Shown here: piece after piece, positions 34,959 through 42,827 of the stretch
Numbering within the stretch: the first letter of the stretch is position 1
Layout: each line of letters begins with the position of its first letter
Source: Collinsella sp.
GTDB lineage: Bacteria; Actinomycetota; Coriobacteriia; Coriobacteriales; Coriobacteriaceae
Direction: 5' to 3'
Assembly: GCA_031294825.1 (NCBI GenBank)
Contig: JAUMPM010000018.1
Span: forward strand, 1-64,000
DNA: 64,000 nt
Translations under genes and position numbers: made by a program
Notes under the pieces: model-generated
Database searches by the model: none
Seen by the model: the letters and a program-made list of their open reading frames with translations, nothing else
Told to the model about the DNA's origin: nothing

Positions 34959-36083
34959 CTACCTGGGCACGCGGTCCTGCCTTGCGGCAAACGGGGCGAG
35001 CACGGCGTGCGGCTCGCTTTGGTACCAGTAGGCGACGGTGGAGATGTCGTCCTCGCGCTCGTAGAGCTTGATGTCGTCGTTGCCGAGGTCCTGGAACGTC
35101 ACGCGCAGGTCCTCCTTGAACGAGATCGGGTCGGGAAGGTGCCACCTGTAGAGGCCGTGCCTGGGCAGCGCGTCGTCGTTGGTCGCGAGCATCGGGTTCG
35201 GGTTCGGCTTGCCCGCGCTGAAGCGGTCGCGCGTGGCGTCGCGCGTCGAGCGGTACGGGTAGCCGGCGAACAGCGTGTTGAAGCACTGCGCCTCGGGCAG
35301 CGCATGGGGCGGCCTGTCGAGGAAGGCCCAGGCACCGCCGAAGTAGTCCTCGGCTCCCGTCGAGGTGACCGTGGGGAACTCCTCGTCGCCGTCGAGGAAG
35401 AACTTCATCTCACCCTCGCCCCACCAATAGCGCTCCAGGGCGCACAGGGCCATGTAGGTGCCGACGTAGTAGCCCTTACCGCGCACGCCGTCGAGCACGG
35501 TGTAGTCGACGCCCCTGCGGGTGCTGCGCTCGCGGTTAAAACGGGCGTGGAAGTACATGGCGTCGTCCGGCACGTCGGTGAGCGCGTAGTTGAACGTGTA
35601 GAAGATGTACTTAATGAACCCGGGATGCTCGCTCGTAAGCGTGACCTTGGCGTGCTTCCTGAAAGGCATCTCGAAGTAGCAGTTCATGCCGCCCGTCGGG
35701 TTCACGCAGATGGGCATCGAGTTGACGATGGCGCGCTCACCGAAGCCGTTGCAGAAGAAGTCGCCGACAGGGCACTCGACCGAGGGGGTCTCCTCGTCGT
35801 CCCAGTAGAAGCGCAGCACGAGGTCGCGCATGACGAAGCTGCCGGCGGCGGTCTTGTCGGGGACGGTCATCCAGATGTGGCGGATGATGCCGGGACCCTC
35901 GATGTCCGCGAGCGTGATGGTCTCGCCGGACTCAAGGGGCACGCAGCACGAGCCCTTGCGGCCGACGCCGAGGTGGCTGGCCGACATGGCGGCACGGCCC
36001 TTCTCGCCCGTGATGTTCTCGGGGGTGATGGCGCGGCTTTCCTCACCGCCGTGCATCCACACATCTTTAAGGAACTCTCTCAT
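34959..36083 (-). CDS. DUF2961 / glycoside hydrolase family 172 enzyme
   Basis: A 374-residue DUF2961 protein. Conserved segments are SASHLGVGRKGSCCVPLESG, ADIEGPGIIRHIWMTVPD, MPFRKHAKVTL and the TGAEDYFGGAWAF motif with two acidic residues. The family includes difructose-dianhydride and alpha-arabinofuranoside/fructofuranoside enzymes that act with retention. No signal peptide is seen, so it works in the cytoplasm on sugars brought in by the adjacent PTS. GAGGAGG precedes the ATG. The exact linkage is not readable from sequence. Confidence 0.85.
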   Translation of the reverse strand: MREFLKDVWMHGGEESRAITPENITGEKGRAAMSASHLGVGRKGSCCVPLESGETITLADIEGPGIIRHIWMTVPDKTAAGSFVMRDLVLRFYWDDEETPSVECPVGDFFCNGFGERAIVNSMPICVNPTGGMNCYFEMPFRKHAKVTLTSEHPGFIKYIFYTFNYALTDVPDDAMYFHARFNRERSTRRGVDYTVLDGVRGKGYYVGTYMALCALERYWWGEGEMKFFLDGDEEFPTVTSTGAEDYFGGAWAFLDRPPHALPEAQCFNTLFAGYPYRSTRDATRDRFSAGKPNPNPMLATNDDALPRHGLYRWHLPDPISFKEDLRVTFQDLGNDDIKLYEREDDISTVAYWYQSEPHAVLAPFAARQDRVPR

Positions 36084-36095
36084 CGTCGACCTCCT

Positions 36096-36494
36096 CTATT
36101 CGTCGTCTTCGCACTCGGCGGAACTGGCACCGTTCACGTAGACGATCTGCTGGCGCGCCTCGTCGACGAGGGCGTCGAAGTCGAGTTTCTCGTCGGGGCG
36201 CGCGAGCGCGACCGTCATGGCGAGCGGGAGGTTGACACCCGCGATCACGTGGATGCGGTCGGAGGCGAAGCGGGAGAAGCGCTGGTTCACGCTGCCGCCG
36301 AGCGCGTCGGTGAGGACGACGACCTCGTCAGTGCCCGAAAGAGCCGCCTCGACCGCCGCGTCGAGCCCCTCGCCGTTGTCGTTCACGTAGGCGCACACGG
36401 CGTTGACGGCGTCGCTCTTACCCGTAAGGAACTCGAGGGTGTCCTTGAAGCCCTGGGCGAGAAGGGAATGGCTCGCCACAACTATCTTTCTCAT
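36096..36494 (-). CDS. PTS mannose-family EIIA component
   Basis: A 132-residue EIIA-Man domain. The phosphoryl-accepting His9 is in VVASHSLLAQG. The conserved VLTDALGGSVNQRF and AGVNLPLAM segments follow. It takes phosphate from HPr and passes it to the EIIB gene upstream. It lies 12 bases before the GH172 gene and 26 after the IID gene. Confidence 0.92.
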   Translation of the reverse strand: MRKIVVASHSLLAQGFKDTLEFLTGKSDAVNAVCAYVNDNGEGLDAAVEAALSGTDEVVVLTDALGGSVNQRFSRFASDRIHVIAGVNLPLAMTVALARPDEKLDFDALVDEARQQIVYVNGASSAECEDDE

Positions 36495-36520
36495 TGATTC
36501 ACCAATCTCTTGGGTCGAAG

Positions 36521-37351
36521 CTAGGCGAGGATGCCGGCGGCGGAGGCGACCATCGCGAGGACGATCACCACGAGGATGAGGGCCGTCATGCTCGCGTTCT
36601 TCTTGGTAAGAAGGTAATACGCGCTTCCCGTGATGGCGGCGGGGATCATGGCAGGCAGGATCTTGTCGAGCAGCGGCTGAATCTCCATCGAGACGTCGCC
36701 GAAGCTGAAGCTAATCGGGCAGGTGACGCCGATGACCGAGGCGATGAGGCAGCCGACCACGGTGAGGCCGAGCACGGAGGCGGCGGCAGTGAGGTTGGGA
36801 AGCTTCTCGCTGAAGTCGGTGACGAGCTTCACGCCCTGCTTGTAGCCGAACTCGAGGGCGTGCATGCGGACCCAGAAGATGGCCAGGATGAGCGCGAACC
36901 AGATGCCGGCTCCCACGGGGTTGCCCTCGATGGCCATGTAGGCGGCGATGGAGCCCATGATGGTCGGGATCATGGTCATGAGCAGGGAGTCGCCGACGCC
37001 GGCGAGCGGTCCCATGGTGCCGATCTTCAGGTCTTGGACGGCGTCCGCCGCCGCGAGGCCGTCGCGCTCCTCCATGGCCACGCAGGCGCCGAGGATGATG
37101 GCGGCGAGCCAAGGCTGGGTATTGTAGTAGCGGAAGTGGTTGTTGAGCGCTTGCTTATAGTCCTCGTCGTTCGTGTAGATCTTCCTCAGGACCGGCGAGA
37201 GGGCGTAGGCGACTGAGGCGCCCTGCTGGGTCTGGTAGTTGAAGGTGCACACGCTCATGAGCCAGCGCCAGTTCGCGTTGCGCAGGTCCTTCTTGGTGAC
37301 CTTGTAGCCGGAGGGCTTGCCCTCGACGGCGGTGATGTTCTCGTTTTCCAT
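36521..37351 (-). CDS. PTS mannose/fructose/sorbose-family IID component
   Basis: A 276-residue IID subunit. The N-terminus has the conserved LRNANWRWLMSVCTFNYQTQQG, then NTQPWLAAIILGACVAMEE. The TMGPLAGVGDSLLMTMIPTI segment is the IID signature, with four to five helices at the C-terminal end. It forms the membrane channel with IIC, whose stop lies two bases before its ATG. Confidence 0.93.
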   Translation of the reverse strand: MENENITAVEGKPSGYKVTKKDLRNANWRWLMSVCTFNYQTQQGASVAYALSPVLRKIYTNDEDYKQALNNHFRYYNTQPWLAAIILGACVAMEERDGLAAADAVQDLKIGTMGPLAGVGDSLLMTMIPTIMGSIAAYMAIEGNPVGAGIWFALILAIFWVRMHALEFGYKQGVKLVTDFSEKLPNLTAAASVLGLTVVGCLIASVIGVTCPISFSFGDVSMEIQPLLDKILPAMIPAAITGSAYYLLTKKNASMTALILVVIVLAMVASAAGILA

Positions 37352-37353
37352 GG

Positions 37354-38139
37354 TTACTCATCCTCTCCGATGAAGGCGTCTGCGGAAGCGTGGGCGGCGA
37401 GCTCGGTGTCCCTCTCGGCACGCTGGTAGAACGCGATCGCGAGGGCAACGCCGACGATGGCGGCGCCGATGATGGGCACGTTCAGGAAGGCCGAGAGGAA
37501 GAAGCCGGCGAGCAGGTACTGGAAGTACTTGCCGGTGGGCATGTAGCGGAGCAGCATGGCGATACCGATGGCCGGGAGCATCTTGCCGGCGAGGGTGAGG
37601 CCGGAGAGGAACCACTGGGGCATAACCTCGAGGAGCCAGTTGACGGCGGGCTGGCCGAGGGTCACGGAGACAAAGACGGGCAGGGCGGCGCACAGGCCGA
37701 AGAGCGCGGGGCAGACCCACAGGATGGCGTTCATCTGATTGAACTTACCCTCGTCGCAGAACTTCTGGGACTTCTCGACGACGAAGCCGTTGAGGATCTT
37801 GACGATGACGTCGAGCTGGATGCCGAGCATGCCGACCGGCAGGCCGATGGCGAGGCCCGTGTCCGCGCCCAGGGTCACGCCGTAGGCTGTGGCGATGATG
37901 GCCATCGTGCCGTAGTCGGGAATCGACGAGCCGCCGAAGCCCGCGACGCCGAGCTGCATGAGCTGGATGGTGCCGCCGATGACGAGGCCGGTCTGCCAGT
38001 CGCCCATGACGACGCCGGTGATAAGGCCCCAGAAGACGGCATAGTTGACGAAGATCATCGGGATGCCGTAGTAGTCCACGTGCTTGATGAAGGCAAGCAG
38101 GGTCAAAAGGACGACCTGCAGGATAGTGAAGTTGACCAT
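37354..38139 (-). CDS. PTS mannose/fructose/sorbose-family IIC component
   Basis: A 261-residue, highly hydrophobic IIC subunit with about seven helices. VIGGTIQLMQLGVAGFGGSS and the IPDYGTMAI segment are family signatures. AAGGAGG precedes the ATG at 38139. The charged C-terminal tail is cytoplasmic. It sits between the IIB and IID genes with gaps of nine and two bases. Confidence 0.93.
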   Translation of the reverse strand: MVNFTILQVVLLTLLAFIKHVDYYGIPMIFVNYAVFWGLITGVVMGDWQTGLVIGGTIQLMQLGVAGFGGSSIPDYGTMAIIATAYGVTLGADTGLAIGLPVGMLGIQLDVIVKILNGFVVEKSQKFCDEGKFNQMNAILWVCPALFGLCAALPVFVSVTLGQPAVNWLLEVMPQWFLSGLTLAGKMLPAIGIAMLLRYMPTGKYFQYLLAGFFLSAFLNVPIIGAAIVGVALAIAFYQRAERDTELAAHASADAFIGEDE

Positions 38140-38148
38140 GATCCCTCC

Positions 38149-38622
38149 TTAGATGAGGTCGGCGACGGAGACGGGCTTGTCGGCGGGCACGAACTGTGCC
38201 GTCACCTTGACGCCGCGGGCGATGAGCGCCTTGTAGCTCTGGACGTTCTCGGCGGAGGCATAGGCGCGCTGGGTGAGCTGGACGCCGCCCTCCTTGACGA
38301 GCGAGCCGCCGACGATCAGCGACGGGAGCTCGATGCCCGACTCGACCAGGTGAAGGATCGTCTCGGGCTCCTTGGCGATGACAAAGACCTTCTCGCGGTC
38401 GTACTTGCCCGCCGCGAAGTTCTTGAGCGCGGTCTCCTCGGAGATAATCGAGACGGCCATGCCCGCGGGGCGCGCCATCCTCATGGTGGACTTCAGGACC
38501 TCGTCGCCGGCGACCTTGTCGTCGATGACCATGACTCGGGTCGCGCCCGACACCGGGGCCCACTGCGTCACGATGATGCCGTGAAGCAGGCGATTGTCGA
38601 TTCGTGCCATAACAACACTCAT
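38149..38622 (-). CDS. PTS mannose-family EIIB component
   Basis: A 157-residue EIIB domain. The phospho-His is in RIDNRLLHGIIVTQWAPVSG. ATRVMVIDDKVAGDEVLKS and VGGSLVKEGGVQLTQRAYAS are conserved. TAGGAG is five bases before the ATG at 38622; an upstream in-frame start has no site. It is the first PTS gene, 123 bases after the regulator gene. Confidence 0.92.
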   Translation of the reverse strand: MSVVMARIDNRLLHGIIVTQWAPVSGATRVMVIDDKVAGDEVLKSTMRMARPAGMAVSIISEETALKNFAAGKYDREKVFVIAKEPETILHLVESGIELPSLIVGGSLVKEGGVQLTQRAYASAENVQSYKALIARGVKVTAQFVPADKPVSVADLI

Positions 38623-38745
38623 GTTTGCTCCTATCAAATGAAGTTTTACGTTCGGTACTGCCTCGGCGCTATCCGGATTCGCGCCGGGCAAGGGGTTATC
38701 GGATTATTGAGGACGCGCGGTCAGCTTGCGGCGGCGCGGGGAAGG

Positions 38746-41487
38746 TCACTCGTCGAGCAGGAGGTCCGAGGAGCCGAGGCGCTCTTCTCGCGCCGGGGCG
38801 GCGCTCACGCTTATGTAGTCGAAGACATATGCGATCTCGCTTACGGGAACCTCTACGCGATAGCGCGTCGAGATGCTCGAGAAGCTCTGCCTGAAGGACT
38901 CGATGAAATCGGCGCGTTCCTCCTCGAAGCGGTCCTGGCCAACGTAGGTCTCAATGGGGTTTCTGGTAACAAGGCGCTCGACGAGACAGCAGAGGTGAAC
39001 GTAGAGCCCAATGATGGCGTTACTGCCGATCTTCTCGCCTGTCCTGCGCTGAAGCTCGTGCACGGCGCTCTCGATCTCATGGAATAGCCGCTCCGGGTCG
39101 AGGATGGTGATGGAGCGGATGACGTTCTGCAGCGTCATGTTCGAGAGCAGCTTCTCGTGGAAAGAAGAGAGCTCGGAAGCGTCAAGCCACCTGCCGAACA
39201 CGGCATCAACCTTAGAGGCGGACGCCGTCGACATGATGTCCTCGAGGGCGACGAAGGGGACAGAGGCGACCCCGGGGTCTCCCGTGCCGATGACGGCGCA
39301 GACGCGGTGCTCGGAGAAAACGGCGTCGTTCGACCCGTTCGCAACGAGCTGCTTGAAGGGCCTCGTGAGCAGGCGCGCGCCTATGGTGCGCGGGAGGCTC
39401 TGCGAGACGAGCTGGCGTATCCTCTCCGCGGCGTCGACCCCGGACTCGGAGCAGAAGACGATGGCGTCCTCACGGTTGACGCGCTCGATCACCTTGCAGT
39501 GCGTCACGCACGCGGCGGTCGCATCGCCAAGAACCTCGGCGATGGACTTGCCGCCGAGCAGCCCGACCCCGATCTCGAGCGCAAGACCGGTAGAGACGTT
39601 GTTCACCACGCCGATAGTGGAGTCGGTAACGTTCTCGAGGGCCTTATAGGCCTCCTCCAAGGAGCCCATGTCGACGAGGAACACGACCCCGGTGCAGTAG
39701 GAATGGCGGTCGACGAGGCGCTGGAGCGGACCGACGATGTCCTTCAGCTGCTGGTCGTAGGGCATGTCGACCGCCTCGTACACATGCATGCCGAGCATAC
39801 GGTTCGCCGCGTCGGCGATGCTCGTCGCCGTTGAGTAGCCGTGGGACAAGATGACGCAGAGCGTTCGAAGGGCCTTCGCGTCGCGAGACTCCGATGCGAC
39901 GCACAGCGTCAGAAGCGTCTTCGTGAAGTGATCGAGCGAGATTCCCAGCGCCCCTTCCACGTCTGCGGCGACCTGATCGGAGACGCTCGAGGCAAACGGT
40001 AATTCGGAGGTCACGGCACCGAGGAGATGGGAGATTTGCTCCGCACAGGCAGACTTTCGCTTAGCCAGGCCGATGCCCGGCCACAACTGCAGGCAAATCT
40101 CCTGGGCCAGTAGAAAAGCGACCTTCCTCGAAAGCTCGATGCCATAAGAAGAGCCTGCGTCGGCAAGGACCGCGCCCACGATGCGCTCGAAGGCGCGCGA
40201 CCTCGAGGAGGTAACGCCGCGGCCGAAGATCAAGTGATCCTCAACGCCGCGCACAGCGGAGACAGCTTGCGAGACGAGCTCGGAGACAGAGAGCTCCCCG
40301 GCGCAGAATCGCTCATCGAGAGAGCACAGGGCATCGAGCGCCTGCTCGACCGGCCCTGTGCTCTCGGCGGCATCCAGGGACGCGTCGATCAGAACGCCAT
40401 CGTCGGGCTGTTGATCGATCTGCGCGGAGGAGAGGAGCCCGCTGGGAAGAAGATACGGGCGAACGACGACGTAGTCGCCCTCGCGATTGAGGAACGCTTT
40501 GGCGCAGCAGTTCGTCACGCAGGCGCGCAAGCCGGCGATGTTATCGGAAAAGTCCGCGTTCACGAGGCAACGGTATGCGCCGCGGCTAATCTTCACATCA
40601 GAACCGATTCGGCACCCCTCGCTGCGCAGGAAGCTCAAGATGAGATCCTCGCGCTCCTCGGGGGTCCGCTCCTTGAGTGAGGGGACGCGGGCACAGATGG
40701 GCATTTTGCTGTAGGCCGAGGAAACCTTCAGGTCATCGGCGGAAAGCGTCGTCGAAAGAACGAGGCGAGCGCGCGGCGCATCCTGGGAGGCATCGAGCCC
40801 GAGGGCCGTCGCAAGGCAGTGCTCCATCGCAGAGGGAGAGAGTGCCTCGATGCCGTTGACAAAAACCACACCCCCGCGCGATTTCGCGATCGACTCGTCA
40901 AGAAGCCCGTTGAACGAGGCGGCGTCCGGGACCCCGGCGCAGTCGATGCGCACATAGGAGGAGTCGCGGGACAGCAAGCCCTGGTTCTTGCCGTACTCGT
41001 ACACAAGGCGAGAAAGGAAAGACTTGCCGACACCCACGCCGCCGCTCAAGAGGATGGGCAGGCCGAACGGAGGGTACTGAACCGCAGCCTTGCACTGCTC
41101 GACAACGGAGCTGAGGCTCAGGTCGAAGCCCACGGCACGCGCGAAGTCGCGGTGATCGGCGATTCCCGTCGCCTGGATGAGGTCGGCGAGCGAGGCGTAC
41201 TCGCTTGCAGAGAGCTTTACCTGAAAACGCTTCTGGAACGCGCGGCGATGAAAATAACGGACAGGCCTGCCCGCCACCTTAACCACAAGGCCGGCGCGAA
41301 CAAGGTCGTTGAGGTACTGGCTCGCCAGGCTCCTGGAGATGATGAGCGTCTCGGCGATGTCGGAGGTGGACAGACGGGCAAGGTCATCGAGCGAGACGGC
41401 AGGGGTGAGGGCCTCGAGATGCTCGAGAATCCTGTCCCTCATGTCGACGGGCTTCTTTGCCAAGCTGTCCTGTGCGGTCTTGTCCAT
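38746..41487 (-). CDS. LevR/ManR-like PTS-controlled transcriptional activator
   Basis: A regulator of 913 residues lying directly upstream of the PTS operon. An N-terminal winged helix (about 30-80, TLIISRSLASQYLNDLVRAG) is followed by an AAA domain with Walker A SGGVGVGKSFLS and the Walker B-like VVFVNGIEAL. Then come PRD1, an EIIA-like domain (LSHGYSTATSIADAANRM with His) and a second PRD (YVHLCCLVERL). The GAFTGA loop that contacts sigma-54 is absent, so activation must use another sigma factor. GGAGG lies eight bases before the ATG. EIIB and HPr phosphorylation of the PRDs would set its activity. Confidence 0.85.
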   Translation of the reverse strand: MDKTAQDSLAKKPVDMRDRILEHLEALTPAVSLDDLARLSTSDIAETLIISRSLASQYLNDLVRAGLVVKVAGRPVRYFHRRAFQKRFQVKLSASEYASLADLIQATGIADHRDFARAVGFDLSLSSVVEQCKAAVQYPPFGLPILLSGGVGVGKSFLSRLVYEYGKNQGLLSRDSSYVRIDCAGVPDAASFNGLLDESIAKSRGGVVFVNGIEALSPSAMEHCLATALGLDASQDAPRARLVLSTTLSADDLKVSSAYSKMPICARVPSLKERTPEEREDLILSFLRSEGCRIGSDVKISRGAYRCLVNADFSDNIAGLRACVTNCCAKAFLNREGDYVVVRPYLLPSGLLSSAQIDQQPDDGVLIDASLDAAESTGPVEQALDALCSLDERFCAGELSVSELVSQAVSAVRGVEDHLIFGRGVTSSRSRAFERIVGAVLADAGSSYGIELSRKVAFLLAQEICLQLWPGIGLAKRKSACAEQISHLLGAVTSELPFASSVSDQVAADVEGALGISLDHFTKTLLTLCVASESRDAKALRTLCVILSHGYSTATSIADAANRMLGMHVYEAVDMPYDQQLKDIVGPLQRLVDRHSYCTGVVFLVDMGSLEEAYKALENVTDSTIGVVNNVSTGLALEIGVGLLGGKSIAEVLGDATAACVTHCKVIERVNREDAIVFCSESGVDAAERIRQLVSQSLPRTIGARLLTRPFKQLVANGSNDAVFSEHRVCAVIGTGDPGVASVPFVALEDIMSTASASKVDAVFGRWLDASELSSFHEKLLSNMTLQNVIRSITILDPERLFHEIESAVHELQRRTGEKIGSNAIIGLYVHLCCLVERLVTRNPIETYVGQDRFEEERADFIESFRQSFSSISTRYRVEVPVSEIAYVFDYISVSAAPAREERLGSSDLLLDE

Positions 41488-42214
41488 GACTTCTTACCTC
41501 CCTGTACAAGGAGTATAAGGGGAGCACAGAGAACGGAAGGGGGCGCGTGGGGGAATCAACAGCCCCGAGGAGAAGTTCACCACTTGAGGGGCAGAAAACA
41601 ACGGCCATTGAACATTCAGGGCCGACGCTCAACACTTCGGCTCGACACTTCGCTTTGGAAAGGGCCCTGCACGATGGTGCAGCCCTCCATCTCGCAGCAC
41701 AGGTCGCCGAAGGTCGCGAGGATGCGCTCCTTCTGTTCCGCGGGCGAGACGACTCGGTGGGCAAGGTCCTCTCAAAAAGGGTCGTCCGACGCCGCAAGAC
41801 CTCGATGACCGATTACCGCCTCGAGCAAGTGGCGGATTACCTCTGCACCATCGAACTTGCCTTGGTCAAGTACGAGGCCAAGGAGAACGGTGAGACGTAC
41901 AACAAGTTCTTCGGAGGTATAGATTCTTTCAAGAGGAACTGGTTCAAGCAAGCCCGCAGCAAGCGGATATAGGTGGTTCCGCAGTCTCGCAGGGAGCGGT
42001 CGTCTCTCCTCCGGCCAGGGCCCCAAGCGACACGCTTCGAGCAGCGATAGCGAAACGCAAGCAACGGCGTCGCGGGCGCCTCGTGCGCCATAGTGTCCAT
42101 GTGGTCATCTCCTATCGTCTCAGCGTGATAGCTGAAGATTCTAGGCGCTGGCCACACCCCTTTTCCGGGGCGCCAACACCAACGTTTAGCACACAAGGAG
42201 TTTGACGAGATGGC
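41488..42214. other. Gene-poor region with coding-like scraps
   Basis: 727 bases with no convincing gene. The minus strand near 41650-41770 reads DLAHRVVSPAEQKERILATF then GDLCCEMEGCTIVQGPF, an unplaced gene end. The plus strand has a 55-codon frame from the ATG at 41805 to 41972 (TDYRLEQVADYLCTIELALV) without a ribosome site. Both look like fragments. I do not recognise either. Confidence 0.4.
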
Positions 42215-42799
42215 TCAGCGAGTATTGAATCTATCCGCCCATGCAGCCACGTCGAATAACTCCAGATTGGGGTAACTGACCGTTTCGCCCGTTTCTTTAA
42301 GACAGGCCTCCGCGGCGTTGCACAGCGAGCTCGCGAGCGACGCCGCATCAACGCGGAACGTCACGCTCTTAGTCGCACGCATCCCGCTCTTGGGCGACGG
42401 CCAGGAAGAGCAGAGGGCGTTGCACCCGTGGAGGACAAGCTCGAACTTGTAGTCGTAGTCGAAGCTCTCGTCTTTCCCTGGAGCATCGACCGACACATCG
42501 TAGTCGCCTGAATGCAACAGGGAGCACCGGAGCTTCCAGCACATCTTCCCATTAAAGATTTGACCTGGAATCGTTTCACCTTCGTTCGAGGGGTCTCCCG
42601 AAAACAGGAAGTCGTTTGCCGCCCAGTCATCAAACCACTTCACATACTGCCGCCCCGCCGCTCTCTTCCCGTTATGAAGGACGAGATTGGGATAAAGAAG
42701 CTGCCCCATGGCGTCGGGAATGGTAAGGGAAGACATAAGGGCTGGGATAAGGCAGTCTTTCTCAACCGCATTTCTAATCGATTCGACGAGTAGCTTCAT
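42215..42799 (-). CDS. HEPN-like hypothetical protein
   Basis: A 194-residue protein of no firmly recognised family. The helical N-terminus (SIRNAVEKDCLIPALMSSLT) is followed by GRQYVKWFDDW. Then comes KLRCSLLHSGD, in which Arg91 and His96 have the R-x4-H spacing of HEPN ribonucleases. The C-terminus is a mixed alpha/beta segment. GAGG lies seven bases before the ATG. It is 28 bases downstream of the nuclease-like gene on the same strand, so both are probably one operon. The HEPN reading is an inference from the motif and helical context. Confidence 0.6.
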   Translation of the reverse strand: MKLLVESIRNAVEKDCLIPALMSSLTIPDAMGQLLYPNLVLHNGKRAAGRQYVKWFDDWAANDFLFSGDPSNEGETIPGQIFNGKMCWKLRCSLLHSGDYDVSVDAPGKDESFDYDYKFELVLHGCNALCSSWPSPKSGMRATKSVTFRVDAASLASSLCNAAEACLKETGETVSYPNLELFDVAAWADRFNTR

Positions 42800-42827
42800 T
42801 TCGATGCCTCAAAAAGTCTATGCGGTC

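Noticed and set aside
34938..36497. 519-codon frame opposite the GH172 and EIIA genes
   Set aside because: It spans two real genes on the other strand; no motif, no ribosome site.
37390..39087. 565-codon frame opposite the PTS genes
   Set aside because: Antisense to IIC, IIB and the end of the regulator; composition typical of a shadow frame.
41547..41972. 141-codon plus-strand frame
   Set aside because: Its first part overlaps unrelated coding-like sequence on the other strand; only the last 55 codons look protein-like and they lack a ribosome site.
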